DNA of 40,871 bases, taken from Bacteroidales bacterium (lineage in GTDB: Bacteria > Bacteroidota > Bacteroidia > Bacteroidales > UBA932). Below, piece after piece: positions 33,468-40,871 of this stretch. The stretch is from contig JAFZYD010000100.1 of assembly GCA_017616475.1 (NCBI GenBank), positions 1 through 40,871 of the forward strand, given 5' to 3'. The notes beneath the pieces are model-generated. The model did not search any database, was not told the DNA's origin, and was given only the letters and a program-made list of their open reading frames with translations. Every line of letters starts with the position of its first letter. Position 1 is the stretch's first letter. Position numbers and translations under genes: made by a program.

Positions 33468-35237
33468 CTATTCGTACGCCTTCTCCATAAGGTCGGCGTA
33501 CTTCTTATAGATGTTGGAGCGCTTGAGTTTGAGGGTCTGGGAGAGCATCCCGTTGTCGATGCCCCACGTATCGTCCACGAACTGCTCCTTGCGAATCTGC
33601 TCGTGGGCAGCCAGCGTGTCGTTCACTTTACCCACTTCGCGGTGCAACTTGGAGATCACCTTGGCGTTGGAGAGCATATCGGCGTTGCCGCCCACCTTTA
33701 TCTTGTGGTCCTTGCAGTAGGCACGCAGCGCGTTGAAATTGGGCACTATGATGGCCGAGGCATATTTGTGATTCTCTCCGAACACGCAGCACTGCTCGAT
33801 GAGCGGAGACTCCTTGAGCTTGGTTTCGATGGCCTGCGGAGCGATGTACTTGCCGTTGTTGAGCTTGAACATCTCCTTCTTGCGGTCGGTTATCTTGAGG
33901 AAGCGGCCGTCTACCAGATAGCCTATGTCGCCGGTATGGAGCCAGCCGTCCTCGTCTATAATCTCGCGGGTCTGCTCGGGGTCCTTGTAGTAGCCCATCA
34001 TCACGTGCGGGCCGCGTACCATAATTTCGCCCTCGTCGGAAAACTTTATTTCGGTGCCGTCTATGGGCTGGCCAACAGTGCCTATAATCACCAGTTTGTC
34101 CACCGGGTTGTTAACGGAAATCACCGGGGAGGTCTCGGTCATACCGTAGCCTTCGCACAGCTGGAAGCCGGCGGCAGTGAAGCAGCGGACAATCTTCTCC
34201 TGGATGGAACTTCCGCCGGAAACCACAATCATACGGTGCCCGCCCAATGCTTCGCGCCAGCGGCTGTAAACCAGCTTGTCGTACAGTTTGTGGCGGAACA
34301 CATAGAACGGATGCTTGTCGTAACTGTCAAAATGGTTGGCAAAATACCAGGCGTGTCGGTAGATATTATGCTTGATGCCCTTGAGCTGCTTGCCGGCCGC
34401 CTCGAACTTGGCGTACATCATCTCCAGCACGCGGGGTACGCCGCAGAAATTGTCTGCGTGGCAGCTGGCCATGTCGGCGGCAATGGTAGAGAGGTTCTCC
34501 GCATAGTAAATGCGGATGCCTCGCTCCAGATTGTCGTAGATCATTGTGCGCTCGTACGCGTGGCAGAGCGGCAGAAAGCTGAGTGCTATGTGGTGCCAGT
34601 CCATAATGTGGCGGATGGCGTGCGCGTGGGCGTCAAAAACAAGGTTGCGGTGGGAGAGCATCACCCCTTTCGGGCGGCCGGTGGTGCCCGAAGTGTACAC
34701 TATCGATACACACTCATCTTCGCTAATCTCCTGTTTGTTCTTCTCCAGCACCGGGTCCCACTTTTCGCGCTCCGCATCGCCCTGGGCGCACATCTGGCTC
34801 AAGCAGAAGATGGTGTCGGAATCGTCTATAAGAATCACCTTTGCGGAGCGGTCCATCTCCTCTACAACCGGAGCGAGCTTGGCATAAAGCTTTTCGTTGT
34901 CAAGAAAAATGACCTCGGCGTCGGAGTGATTGAAAATATAGAGGTAGTCGTCGTGACTGAGTGTGCTGTAGACCGGGATATGAATCATACCCGCAAGGGC
35001 GCTTCCCATATCTATGAAGTTCCATTCCGGGCGGCTGGCGCTTATGTCTATCACCTTGGTGCCCTTGCCAAAGCCGAGGGCCAGGAGGCCGCGTGCAACC
35101 GAATGGGACTTGTCCACGAACTCGCGCGTGCTGGTGTAGTGCCACTGGCCGCCTATACTGCGGGCAAGCACGTCGGGACGCTCGGGAAGGTCTTTTTCAA
35201 CGTGTTCGATGAAATCGAAAAGACGTTTGATTTCCAT
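33468..35237 (-). CDS. fadD: Long-chain acyl-CoA synthetase (AMP-forming)
   Basis: Activates fatty acids to acyl-CoA through an acyl-adenylate. 589 residues of the ANL superfamily. The P-loop motif YTSGTTGRPKG is at 181-191, the acyl/adenine motif is GYGMTETSPV, and the hinge region reads DGWLHTGDIGYLVDG followed by ITDRKKEMFKLNNGKYIAPQ with the C-terminal catalytic Lys region. No membrane segment or signal; probably cytoplasmic or peripheral. Bacteroidetes with few beta-oxidation genes use such enzymes to take up exogenous fatty acids, so degradation is not implied. It follows gcvH but is separated from it by a strong terminator. Confidence 0.9.
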   Translation of the reverse strand: MEIKRLFDFIEHVEKDLPERPDVLARSIGGQWHYTSTREFVDKSHSVARGLLALGFGKGTKVIDISASRPEWNFIDMGSALAGMIHIPVYSTLSHDDYLYIFNHSDAEVIFLDNEKLYAKLAPVVEEMDRSAKVILIDDSDTIFCLSQMCAQGDAEREKWDPVLEKNKQEISEDECVSIVYTSGTTGRPKGVMLSHRNLVFDAHAHAIRHIMDWHHIALSFLPLCHAYERTMIYDNLERGIRIYYAENLSTIAADMASCHADNFCGVPRVLEMMYAKFEAAGKQLKGIKHNIYRHAWYFANHFDSYDKHPFYVFRHKLYDKLVYSRWREALGGHRMIVVSGGSSIQEKIVRCFTAAGFQLCEGYGMTETSPVISVNNPVDKLVIIGTVGQPIDGTEIKFSDEGEIMVRGPHVMMGYYKDPEQTREIIDEDGWLHTGDIGYLVDGRFLKITDRKKEMFKLNNGKYIAPQAIETKLKESPLIEQCCVFGENHKYASAIIVPNFNALRAYCKDHKIKVGGNADMLSNAKVISKLHREVGKVNDTLAAHEQIRKEQFVDDTWGIDNGMLSQTLKLKRSNIYKKYADLMEKAYE

Positions 35238-35260
35238 AGGCCGATTTTTTTAATCGACTG

Positions 35261-35268
35261 CAAATTTA
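35261..35268 (-). promoter_or_regulatory. -7 box of fadD
   Basis: Minus strand TAAATTTG matches TAnnTTTG, 23 nt before the fadD start and just after the gcvH terminator. The -33 element is unclear. Confidence 0.5.
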
Positions 35269-35270
35269 GC

Positions 35271-35313
35271 AAAAAAAATTAAGCCCGTTACCGTGGCGCG
35301 GCAGCGGGCTTAA
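35271..35313 (-). terminator. Rho-independent terminator of gcvH
   Basis: On the minus strand TTAAGCCCG and CGGGCTTAA form a 9-bp stem (further partial pairing inside), followed by a run of eight T residues. It lies 24 nt after the gcvH stop. Confidence 0.92.
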
Positions 35314-35337
35314 CACATCACATTTAATTTTCAATGT

Positions 35338-35712
35338 TTAGACTGATTTTTTGTACTCTTCAGCTTTCAACAAATTATCAAATTCCGACGGATCGGAGAA
35401 CTTGATCTTAATTAACCACCCCTCATCGTAGGGGCTTGCATTTACCAGTTCCGGCGCACTCTCCAAGGCCTCGTTGAACTCCACCACCTCACCGCTCACG
35501 GGCATAAAGGCCTCCGCCACTGTCTTCACCGCCTCAATATCGCCGAACTTGTCTCCCGCCGAAAGCATCTCTCCCACGGTGGGGATGTCGAGATACACAA
35601 TGTCACCAAGCTCGCTCTGTGCGAAATCTGTAATTCCGACTACGGCGATATCCCCTTCTATGCGCGCCCACTCGTGGTCTTTGGTGTACAGTAAATCGTC
35701 GGGTACTATCAT
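35338..35712 (-). CDS. gcvH: Glycine cleavage system H protein
   Basis: Lipoyl carrier that shuttles the aminomethyl group between the P, T and L proteins of glycine cleavage. 124 residues, normal length. The lipoylated Lys is K63 within [18 protein letters not shown], and the [20 protein letters not shown] start is typical. None of gcvP, gcvT or lpd is nearby, so it is a single-gene unit with its own promoter and terminator; it could also serve as a lipoyl donor. Confidence 0.95.
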   Translation of the reverse strand: MIVPDDLLYTKDHEWARIEGDIAVVGITDFAQSELGDIVYLDIPTVGEMLSAGDKFGDIEAVKTVAEAFMPVSGEVVEFNEALESAPELVNASPYDEGWLIKIKFSDPSEFDNLLKAEEYKKSV

Positions 35713-35731
35713 AATAATGCAATATCGGCAA

Positions 35732-35739
35732 CAAATATA
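35732..35739 (-). promoter_or_regulatory. -7 box of gcvH
   Basis: Minus strand TATATTTG, full match, 19 nt before the gcvH start in the 44-nt gap after ruvA. A weak -33 (CTTG at 35763-35760) would fall inside the ruvA 3' end. Confidence 0.55.
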
Positions 35740-35756
35740 GTGAAACTATCCGAAAC

Positions 35757-36350
35757 CTACAAGATTTTTAGAGAATTTTTAATCAAATTTTCCAGGCTTA
35801 TTTGGGGATTCTCTTTCAGAACCATTTCCAGGGCCTTTTCTACATTCGGCTTGGAGAAGCCGAGCAAGATAAGGGCGTTGAAAGCCTCGTCGCGGGTAGC
35901 GCTGTTTGCGGCGGTCGCAAGGCCGGCCGCGGAGCGTCCTTCGCCCTTCACAATCTTGTCCTTAAGTTCCAAAATTATGCGCTCCGCCGTTTTGGTGCCG
36001 ATGCCCTTTATGGACTTTATTTTGCGCACGTCCTGCCCAATGATGGCGTTCTGCAGCTCCTCGCTGGAGAGGCTGCTGAGCATCATCCTGGCGGTGCCGC
36101 ACCCCACGCCGTTCACCGAAATGAGCTGCATAAACAGGGCGCGCTCGTCCTTGTCCGCAAAGCCGTAAAGCTCCTCATTGTCTTCGCGCAGCAGGTGGTA
36201 GAGGTACAACTTGACATCGCTGCCCGTCTTGTGCTCTATCTCGGAAAAGGTCCCGAGGGAGATGAGTATCTTGTAGCCTATTCCCCCCGCCTCTATAATG
36301 GCCTCTGCGGGATTCAGTTCCGCCAGGCGGCCGCTGATATATTCGTACAT
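35757..36350 (-). CDS. ruvA: Holliday junction DNA helicase subunit RuvA
   Basis: Tetrameric Holliday-junction-binding protein that loads RuvB (at 22933-23958). 197 residues. The N-terminal OB fold starts MYEYISGRLAEL. Two helix-hairpin-helix motifs are seen at about 78-87 (SVNGVGCGTA) and 113-122 (SIKGIGTKTA). The C-terminal RuvB-binding domain after about 140 ends in LIKNSLKIL. It is the only gene of its unit and diverges from sufS; a possible -7 box TATCTTTA lies on the minus strand at about 36391-36384. Confidence 0.95.
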   Translation of the reverse strand: MYEYISGRLAELNPAEAIIEAGGIGYKILISLGTFSEIEHKTGSDVKLYLYHLLREDNEELYGFADKDERALFMQLISVNGVGCGTARMMLSSLSSEELQNAIIGQDVRKIKSIKGIGTKTAERIILELKDKIVKGEGRSAAGLATAANSATRDEAFNALILLGFSKPNVEKALEMVLKENPQISLENLIKNSLKIL

Positions 36351-36368
36351 ATAATTGATAAAAATGAT

Positions 36369-36376
36369 TACTTTTG
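36369..36376 (+). promoter_or_regulatory. -7 box of the sufS operon
   Basis: TACTTTTG matches TAnnTTTG, 33 nt before the sufS ATG. Same box sequence as in front of ybeY. It faces the putative ruvA promoter. Confidence 0.5.
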
Positions 36377-36409
36377 CAGTTTGTAAAGATACGAAAATTA
36401 GTTGGATAA

Positions 36410-37654
36410 ATGAATTTTGTGCAGCAGATAAGGGGCTCTTTTCCGATTCTTGGCCGCAAGGCCGGGGGGCGGCCGCTGGTCTATTTTGACAACGCCGCCA
36501 CCAGCCAGCGCCCGGAGAGCGTGCTCGATCTGCAGCAACAGCTTTGCAGCGGCCACAACGCCAACATCCACCGGGCCGTGCATACCCTCAGCTACGAGGC
36601 CACGGAGGCCTACGAGGCGGGGCGAAAGGCGGCTCAGGCGTTCATAGGCGCGGCACAGCCGGAGGAGATAGTGCTCACTGCGGGCGCCACGGCTGCCATC
36701 AATCTGGTGGCGGACTGTATGGCCCGCGGCGGCTTTCTCTCCGGCGGCGCGATTCTCCTTACCGAGGCTGAGCATCATTCCAACATAGTCCCCTGGCAGA
36801 TGGCGTGCGAAAAGAGCGGCGCCCGGCTGGAGGTGGTTCCGGTGGCCGCCGGCCGCGACTTTCCCAACACCGGCGCAGTGGATATGGAGGCCTACCGTGC
36901 AGCGCTGCGGCGCGGCGTAAAGATGGTGGCAATCACCCACGTATCCAACATTCTGGGCGTGGTGAATCCCGTGAAGGAGATGGTGGCCGAAGCCCACGCG
37001 CTGGGCATCCCGGTGCTGGTGGACGGCGCCCAGGGCATAGTGCACCGCCGCGTGGACGTGCAGGATATGGACTGCGATTTTTACGTCTTCTCCGGACACA
37101 AGATATACGCCCCGACCGGCATCGGCGTGCTGTACGGCAAGCGGCAGTGGCTGGAGAAACTCCCGCCGTATATGGGCGGCGGCGATATGGTGGACAAGGT
37201 GACGTTCGAAAAGACTACCTACGCCGATCTGCCCCTCAAGTTCGAGGCGGGCACGGCAAATTTTGTGGCGGCGGCCTGCCTGGCCCCGGCGCTGGATTTG
37301 GCAACATCGCTGGCCCTCTCGCCAGACGCCCGGGAGCACGAGCGCGCCCTTATGGCGGCGATGGCAGAGAGTTTGCAGTCCATCCCCGGCCTGTGGCTGG
37401 CAGCGGCGGACGCAACCGACCGTATTCCGCTGTATTCCTTCACTATAGAGGGCGTGCACCCGCTTGACGCCGCTATGTTGATGGACAAGATGGGGGTGGC
37501 CCTGCGCAGCGGCCATATGTGCGCGGAGCCCATTGTAGACCGCATAGGCGGCGGCAGTATGTTGCGCGCTTCGCTTATGGCCTACAACACCCTGGAGGAG
37601 GTGGAAGCCTTCCGTGCTGCGCTGGAGCGCACCGTTAAAATGTTGAAACAATGA
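36410..37654 (+). CDS. sufS: Cysteine desulfurase SufS
   Basis: PLP enzyme that takes sulfur from cysteine for Fe-S cluster assembly. 414 residues. PLP-contact His lies in EAEHHSNIVPW (near 122), the PLP Lys is K231 in FSGHKIYAPTG, and the active-site Cys is C371 in RSGHMCAEP, the short-loop context of group II (SufS-type) desulfurases, which need SufE. It is the first gene of a tight operon and overlaps sufE by 4 nt (ATGA). The scaffold genes sufB, sufC and sufD are not in this window. Confidence 0.94.
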   Translation: MNFVQQIRGSFPILGRKAGGRPLVYFDNAATSQRPESVLDLQQQLCSGHNANIHRAVHTLSYEATEAYEAGRKAAQAFIGAAQPEEIVLTAGATAAINLVADCMARGGFLSGGAILLTEAEHHSNIVPWQMACEKSGARLEVVPVAAGRDFPNTGAVDMEAYRAALRRGVKMVAITHVSNILGVVNPVKEMVAEAHALGIPVLVDGAQGIVHRRVDVQDMDCDFYVFSGHKIYAPTGIGVLYGKRQWLEKLPPYMGGGDMVDKVTFEKTTYADLPLKFEAGTANFVAAACLAPALDLATSLALSPDAREHERALMAAMAESLQSIPGLWLAAADATDRIPLYSFTIEGVHPLDAAMLMDKMGVALRSGHMCAEPIVDRIGGGSMLRASLMAYNTLEEVEAFRAALERTVKMLKQ

Positions 37655-38070
37655 GCATTAAAGAGATACAAGACCAAATTATAGAGGAGTTTTCTATCTA
37701 CGACGAGTGGCTGGACAAGTACGAGTACTTGATAGACCTCGGGCGCGAGATGCCGCTGGTGGCGGAGTCAGACAAGACCGACAGCAACCTGATTGACGGC
37801 TGCCAGTCGCGCGTTTGGCTCACCTGCAGCCGCTCCGCCGACGGCCGGCTGCACTTTGCCGCAGATAGCGACGCCATCATCACCAAAGGCATCATCTCGC
37901 TGCTTATCAGGGTGTTCGAAGGGCAGACGCCGCAAGACATCCTCGCCGCCGATTTGTATTTCATAGACGCCATCGGCCTCAAGGAAAACCTGTCGCCCAC
38001 CCGCGCCGGGGGGCTGATGGCAATGGTTAAACGCATCCTGGCCTATGCGCAGGAGGCTGCGGAGGGCTGA
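37651..38070 (+). CDS. sufE: Sulfur acceptor protein SufE
   Basis: Accepts persulfide sulfur from SufS and passes it to the SufBCD scaffold. 139 residues. The acceptor Cys is C51 in LIDGCQSRVWL, the exact family motif, with the upstream KYEYLIDLGREMP helix and a late ISLLIRVFEGQTPQDIL helix. The ATGA overlap with sufS and the 3-nt gap to the DUF59 gene point to one mRNA. Confidence 0.95.
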   Translation: MSIKEIQDQIIEEFSIYDEWLDKYEYLIDLGREMPLVAESDKTDSNLIDGCQSRVWLTCSRSADGRLHFAADSDAIITKGIISLLIRVFEGQTPQDILAADLYFIDAIGLKENLSPTRAGGLMAMVKRILAYAQEAAEG

Positions 38071-38073
38071 ACT

Positions 38074-38385
38074 ATGGCTAAGACTGCACTTGAGGCTAAC
38101 ATTGTTATGGCGCTGCGGGGCGTCTACGACCCGGAGATCCCGGTGAACGTGTACGACCTCGGCTTGATATACGAGATTGCGGTGGACGACGACCATAAGG
38201 TCGATATAAAAATGACGCTCACCGCCCCCAACTGCCCCATTGCGGACGTGGTTGTGGAGAGCGTGGCGGAGGCGGTGCGCGATGTGCCTGGCGTGACGGA
38301 CGTGGCAATAGAATTGGTTTTCGAGCCGGTGTGGAGCAAGGATATGATGAGTGAGGCGGCAAAGATAGAGTTGGGGCTGGAATGA
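38074..38385 (+). CDS. DUF59/MIP18-family Fe-S assembly protein (SufT-like)
   Basis: 103 residues, entirely the MIP18/DUF59 domain. Hallmarks are GVYDPEIPVNVYDLGLIYEI (17-34) and the single Cys54 in TAPNCP. SufT-type proteins of this family help mature Fe-S proteins; its place directly after sufS-sufE supports that, although the PaaD-like branch has the same domain. The same domain forms the N terminus of Mrp at 1080. Overlaps folK by 4 nt (ATGA). Confidence 0.88.
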   Translation: MAKTALEANIVMALRGVYDPEIPVNVYDLGLIYEIAVDDDHKVDIKMTLTAPNCPIADVVVESVAEAVRDVPGVTDVAIELVFEPVWSKDMMSEAAKIELGLE

Positions 38386-38810
38386 TAGTTTTGCTGCTCG
38401 GCTCCAATTTGGGCGACCGCGAGGCCTACCTGGCTGCCGCCTGCGGTATGCTGGAAGATGCATTGGCGGTGACGCTGCGCTGCACGGCAATAAGGGAGAC
38501 CGGGGCGCTGGGGTTCGACGGGCCGTCGTTTTTGAATATGGCGGTGGCTTTCGAAGCACCGGAATGCCTGACGCCCATAAAACTGCTGAACCTCTGCCAG
38601 AGGGTTGAGGTTGCGCTGGGCCGGCCGCGCCACAAAGCGGCATACGATGCAGATGGGAATCGGGTGTACGCATCCCGCACCATCGACATAGATATTTTGA
38701 AATACAACGATGTGGAGCGCGCCACAAAACGGCTCACGCTGCCCCATCCGCAAATATACAGCCGCCCGTTTGCCGCGGCGCTGCTGGCAGAGATAGAAAG
38801 TAATAATTAA
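38382..38810 (+). CDS. folK: 2-amino-4-hydroxy-6-hydroxymethyldihydropteridine pyrophosphokinase
   Basis: Transfers pyrophosphate from ATP to the pterin in folate synthesis. 142 residues. The N-terminal LLLGSNLGDREAYL signature, the metal and pterin motif RTIDIDILKY and the closing LPHPQIYSRPFAAALLAEI are all present. It overlaps the DUF59 gene by 4 nt and precedes glyS by 12 nt, so it is expressed with Fe-S and translation genes. Confidence 0.94.
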   Translation: MIVLLLGSNLGDREAYLAAACGMLEDALAVTLRCTAIRETGALGFDGPSFLNMAVAFEAPECLTPIKLLNLCQRVEVALGRPRHKAAYDADGNRVYASRTIDIDILKYNDVERATKRLTLPHPQIYSRPFAAALLAEIESNN

Positions 38811-38822
38811 ACTATTGATACA

Positions 38823-40367
38823 ATGACACAAGAAGAGGTTTTCCGCAATTTGACGGCGCATTGCAAAGAATATGGATTCATATTCCAGTCAAGCGAAATT
38901 TACGACGGCCTGGCAGCCGTTTACGACTACGGCCAGCTGGGCGTGGAGCTCAAGAACAACATCAAGACCTATTGGTGGGACGCAATGGTGCGCCTGCACG
39001 ACAACATCGTGGGCATCGACAGCGCCATTTTTATGCACCCCAAGATTTGGGAGGCCAGCGGCCACGTGGCTGCCTTCAACGACCCCCTTATCGACAATAA
39101 GGACTCCAAGAAGCGCTACCGCGCCGACGTGCTCATCGAAGATTATCTGGCAAAGCTGGAAGAGAAGATGAACAAGGAGGTGGAGAAGGGCCGCCGCAAA
39201 TTCGGCGAGAGCTTTGACGAAGCTCAATTCCGCGCCACCAACCCCAACGTGCTGCGCTCCAAAGCCAAATGGGACGAGGTTCACACCCGTATGGTAAAGG
39301 CGCTGGACGCAAACGACCTGGAGGAGATGCGCCAGATAATAATAGACTGCGACATTGTGTGCCCCATTTCCGGCACCAAGAACTGGACCGAGGTTCGCAA
39401 GTTCAACCTTATGTTCTCTACCCAGCTGGGTAATGTGGACGGCGGCGTGGGCACCATTTACCTCCGCCCCGAAACCGCACAGGGCATCTTCGTGAACTTC
39501 CTCAACGTGCAGAAAACCGGCCGTATGAAGATTCCGTTCGGCATCGCCCAGATTGGCAAGGCCTTCCGCAACGAGATTGTGGCCCGTCAGTTCATTTTCC
39601 GTATGAGGGAGTTCGAGCAGATGGAGATGCAGTTCTTTATCAAGCCCGGCACCGAAATGGAGTGGTTTGCAAAATGGAAAGAGACCCGTCTGGCATGGCA
39701 TAAGGCTATGGGCCTGGGCGACACCAAATACCGCTTCCACGACCACGACAAGCTGGCCCACTACGCAAACGCAGCCACCGACATCGAGTTCGAGTTCCCG
39801 TTCGGATTCAAGGAGCTGGAGGGTATCCACAGCCGCACCGACTTTGACCTGGGCAACCACCAGAGGATGAGCGGCCGCAAGATGCAGTATTTCGATCCCG
39901 AAACAAACGAAAGTTACGTTCCGTACGTAATCGAAACCTCCATCGGTGTGGACCGCACCGTACTTGCCGTGCTCTCTTCTGCTTATCACGAAGAAGAACT
40001 CGAAGGCGGCGAGAAGCGCGTGGTAATGTCGCTGCCTCCGGCACTGGCTCCCGTCAAGGCTGCCATCCTGCCGCTGGTCAAGAAGGACGGCCTGCCGGAG
40101 AAGGCCCGCGAGATCCTCCACAGCCTGCGCGTCGATTTCAACTGCCAGTACGACGAAAAGGATTCCATCGGCCGCCGCTACCGCCGCCAGGATGCCATCG
40201 GCACCCCGATTTGCGTGACGGTTGACCACGATACGCTGGCGGACAACACCGTTACCGTCCGCTACCGCGACACTATGACTCAGGACCGCATCCCCGTGGA
40301 GAACCTCCACAAGGTGATTGCCGACCAGGTAAACATCAACAACCTGCTCCGGAAGAATATCGAGTAG
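38823..40367 (+). CDS. glyS: Glycyl-tRNA synthetase (alpha2 type)
   Basis: Charges tRNA-Gly. 514 residues, a single chain of the eukaryal/archaeal-like alpha2 class found in Bacteroidetes, not the alpha2-beta2 GlyQ/GlyS form. Motifs: GFIFQSSEIYDGLAAVYDYG near the N terminus, YLRPETAQGIFVNF (motif 1/2 region), FRNEIVARQFIFRMREFEQM (motif 2), and IETSIGVDRTVLAVL (motif 3). The anticodon-binding domain follows (ALAPVKAAILPL, DEKDSIGRRYRRQDAIGTP). It is the last gene of the sufS operon; its stop is 2 nt from the stop of the convergent second mnmG. Confidence 0.96.
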   Translation: MTQEEVFRNLTAHCKEYGFIFQSSEIYDGLAAVYDYGQLGVELKNNIKTYWWDAMVRLHDNIVGIDSAIFMHPKIWEASGHVAAFNDPLIDNKDSKKRYRADVLIEDYLAKLEEKMNKEVEKGRRKFGESFDEAQFRATNPNVLRSKAKWDEVHTRMVKALDANDLEEMRQIIIDCDIVCPISGTKNWTEVRKFNLMFSTQLGNVDGGVGTIYLRPETAQGIFVNFLNVQKTGRMKIPFGIAQIGKAFRNEIVARQFIFRMREFEQMEMQFFIKPGTEMEWFAKWKETRLAWHKAMGLGDTKYRFHDHDKLAHYANAATDIEFEFPFGFKELEGIHSRTDFDLGNHQRMSGRKMQYFDPETNESYVPYVIETSIGVDRTVLAVLSSAYHEEELEGGEKRVVMSLPPALAPVKAAILPLVKKDGLPEKAREILHSLRVDFNCQYDEKDSIGRRYRRQDAIGTPICVTVDHDTLADNTVTVRYRDTMTQDRIPVENLHKVIADQVNINNLLRKNIE

Positions 40368-40369
40368 GG

Positions 40370-40871
40370 TTAGCGCCCGAAATATACCAGCAGTACCGAG
40401 ATGTCGGCGGGGGAGACCCCGCTGATTCGGGATGCCTGGGCTATGGTGCGGGGCTTGTAGCGGGCCAGCTTGATGCGGCACTCAGTACTGAGCGACTGCA
40501 CGGCGCTGAAGTCGAAATCGTCCGGGATGCGGATGTTCTCCAGCCGCATTATCTTGTCGGCCAGACGACGCTCGCGGTCGATATAGCCTTGGTATTTGAC
40601 GGCAATCTCGACATCTTCCAGAATCTCGGCATCGACGATTGCCGGCATTGCTCCTTCCGGCGCAGCGTCCATCAATCCCTGCAGCGTGACATCGGGGCGG
40701 GAGAGAAGGTCTGCCACCCGCTTACGGTTCTCTATGGCTGTGCTGCCGACGCTTTCCAGGTAGCCGTTGACATCGGCAGGAGAAAGGGAAATCTCTCCCA
40801 GTTGCTGTCGCAAGCCGTCCACCGTCTCGTATTTGGCCACCATATCGTCGAAACGCTCTTTTGAAATCAGC
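40370..40871 (-). CDS. mnmG: Second MnmG copy, C-terminal part (5' end outside window)
   Basis: The frame is open to the right edge; the last visible codons upstream read LISKERFDDMVAKYETVDGL, matching the other copy at 31380-33341 (LISRERFDDMVAKYET). The terminal ~75 residues (from VEIAVKYQGYIDRE to LLVYFGR) differ from the first copy at only two or three positions, while the DNA differs at many synonymous sites, so this is not a recent exact duplication. The ~30-residue repeat insertion of the first copy is absent: after LQGLMDA comes a 17-residue linker. The two copies are convergent. Whether the 5' half is complete cannot be seen. Confidence 0.92.
   Translation of the reverse strand, partial: LISKERFDDMVAKYETVDGLRQQLGEISLSPADVNGYLESVGSTAIENRKRVADLLSRPDVTLQGLMDAAPEGAMPAIVDAEILEDVEIAVKYQGYIDRERRLADKIMRLENIRIPDDFDFSAVQSLSTECRIKLARYKPRTIAQASRISGVSPADISVLLVYFGR

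Overview
The window looks like chromosomal DNA of a Bacteroidota species, most likely a fairly GC-rich member of the Bacteroidales. The reasons are promoters of the TTTG-N19/20-TAnnTTTG type, almost no Shine-Dalgarno sequences, a surface lipoprotein with a DUF4988-like start followed by collagen-like repeats, an OmpA protein with a Pro-Glu linker, an Mrp protein without the CxxC pair, a Bacteroidetes-type SdhA/SdhB pair and an alpha2-type glycyl-tRNA synthetase. Nearly all genes are housekeeping genes; no phage, insertion sequence, CRISPR array or defence island was seen.

Layout. 1-2300: the 3' part of aspS, then mrp, a short repeat, and tRNA-Gln(CUG) with its own promoter and terminator. 2304-7105: rsmA and mutS diverge from a 40-bp spacer; mutS overlaps an orphan FtsX/MacB-type permease. 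7127-12220: an OmpA-family protein and a large surface lipoprotein. 12384-23958: a long leftward run of ruvB, a C45-type amidase, mfd, coaX, an outer-membrane barrel, a TPR protein, lptC and a PpiD/SurA-like isomerase, which joins DNA repair with envelope biogenesis. 23959-24369: an AT-rich spacer with a structured repeat. 24370-29891: sdhB, sdhA, an alpha/beta hydrolase, hflX and a TonB protein. 29958-33341: mdh diverges from ybeY-mnmG. 33468-36350: fadD, gcvH and ruvA run leftward. 36410-40367: sufS-sufE-DUF59-folK-glyS run rightward as a tight operon. 40370-40871: the 3' end of a second mnmG enters from the right edge.

The most interesting signal is a set of small structured repeats that touch protein-coding sequence. 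(1) A ~92-nt element occurs in frame inside the permease gene (6066-6156) and again in the ruvB-sdhB spacer (24199-24291); both copies fold into the same two-stem structure with several compensatory base-pair changes. (2) A two-armed palindromic element (GCGAAGTCGAGG family) adds about 30 residues in frame to mnmG and is absent from the second mnmG copy; a single arm lies beside the tRNA promoter. (3) A GTAGAG...CTCTAC hairpin lies across the expected start of lptC, which has no ATG in a suitable position. Together these suggest in-frame, protein-tolerated palindromic elements, comparable in concept to the Rickettsia palindromic elements.

A second genome-scale signal is strong avoidance of the tetranucleotide CATG: 13 occurrences by eye in 40.9 kb against about 160 expected from uniform base use. 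It is visible in codon choice, because the codon before Met ends in T even where C is otherwise preferred. Isoleucine ATA codons are also common for a genome of this composition.
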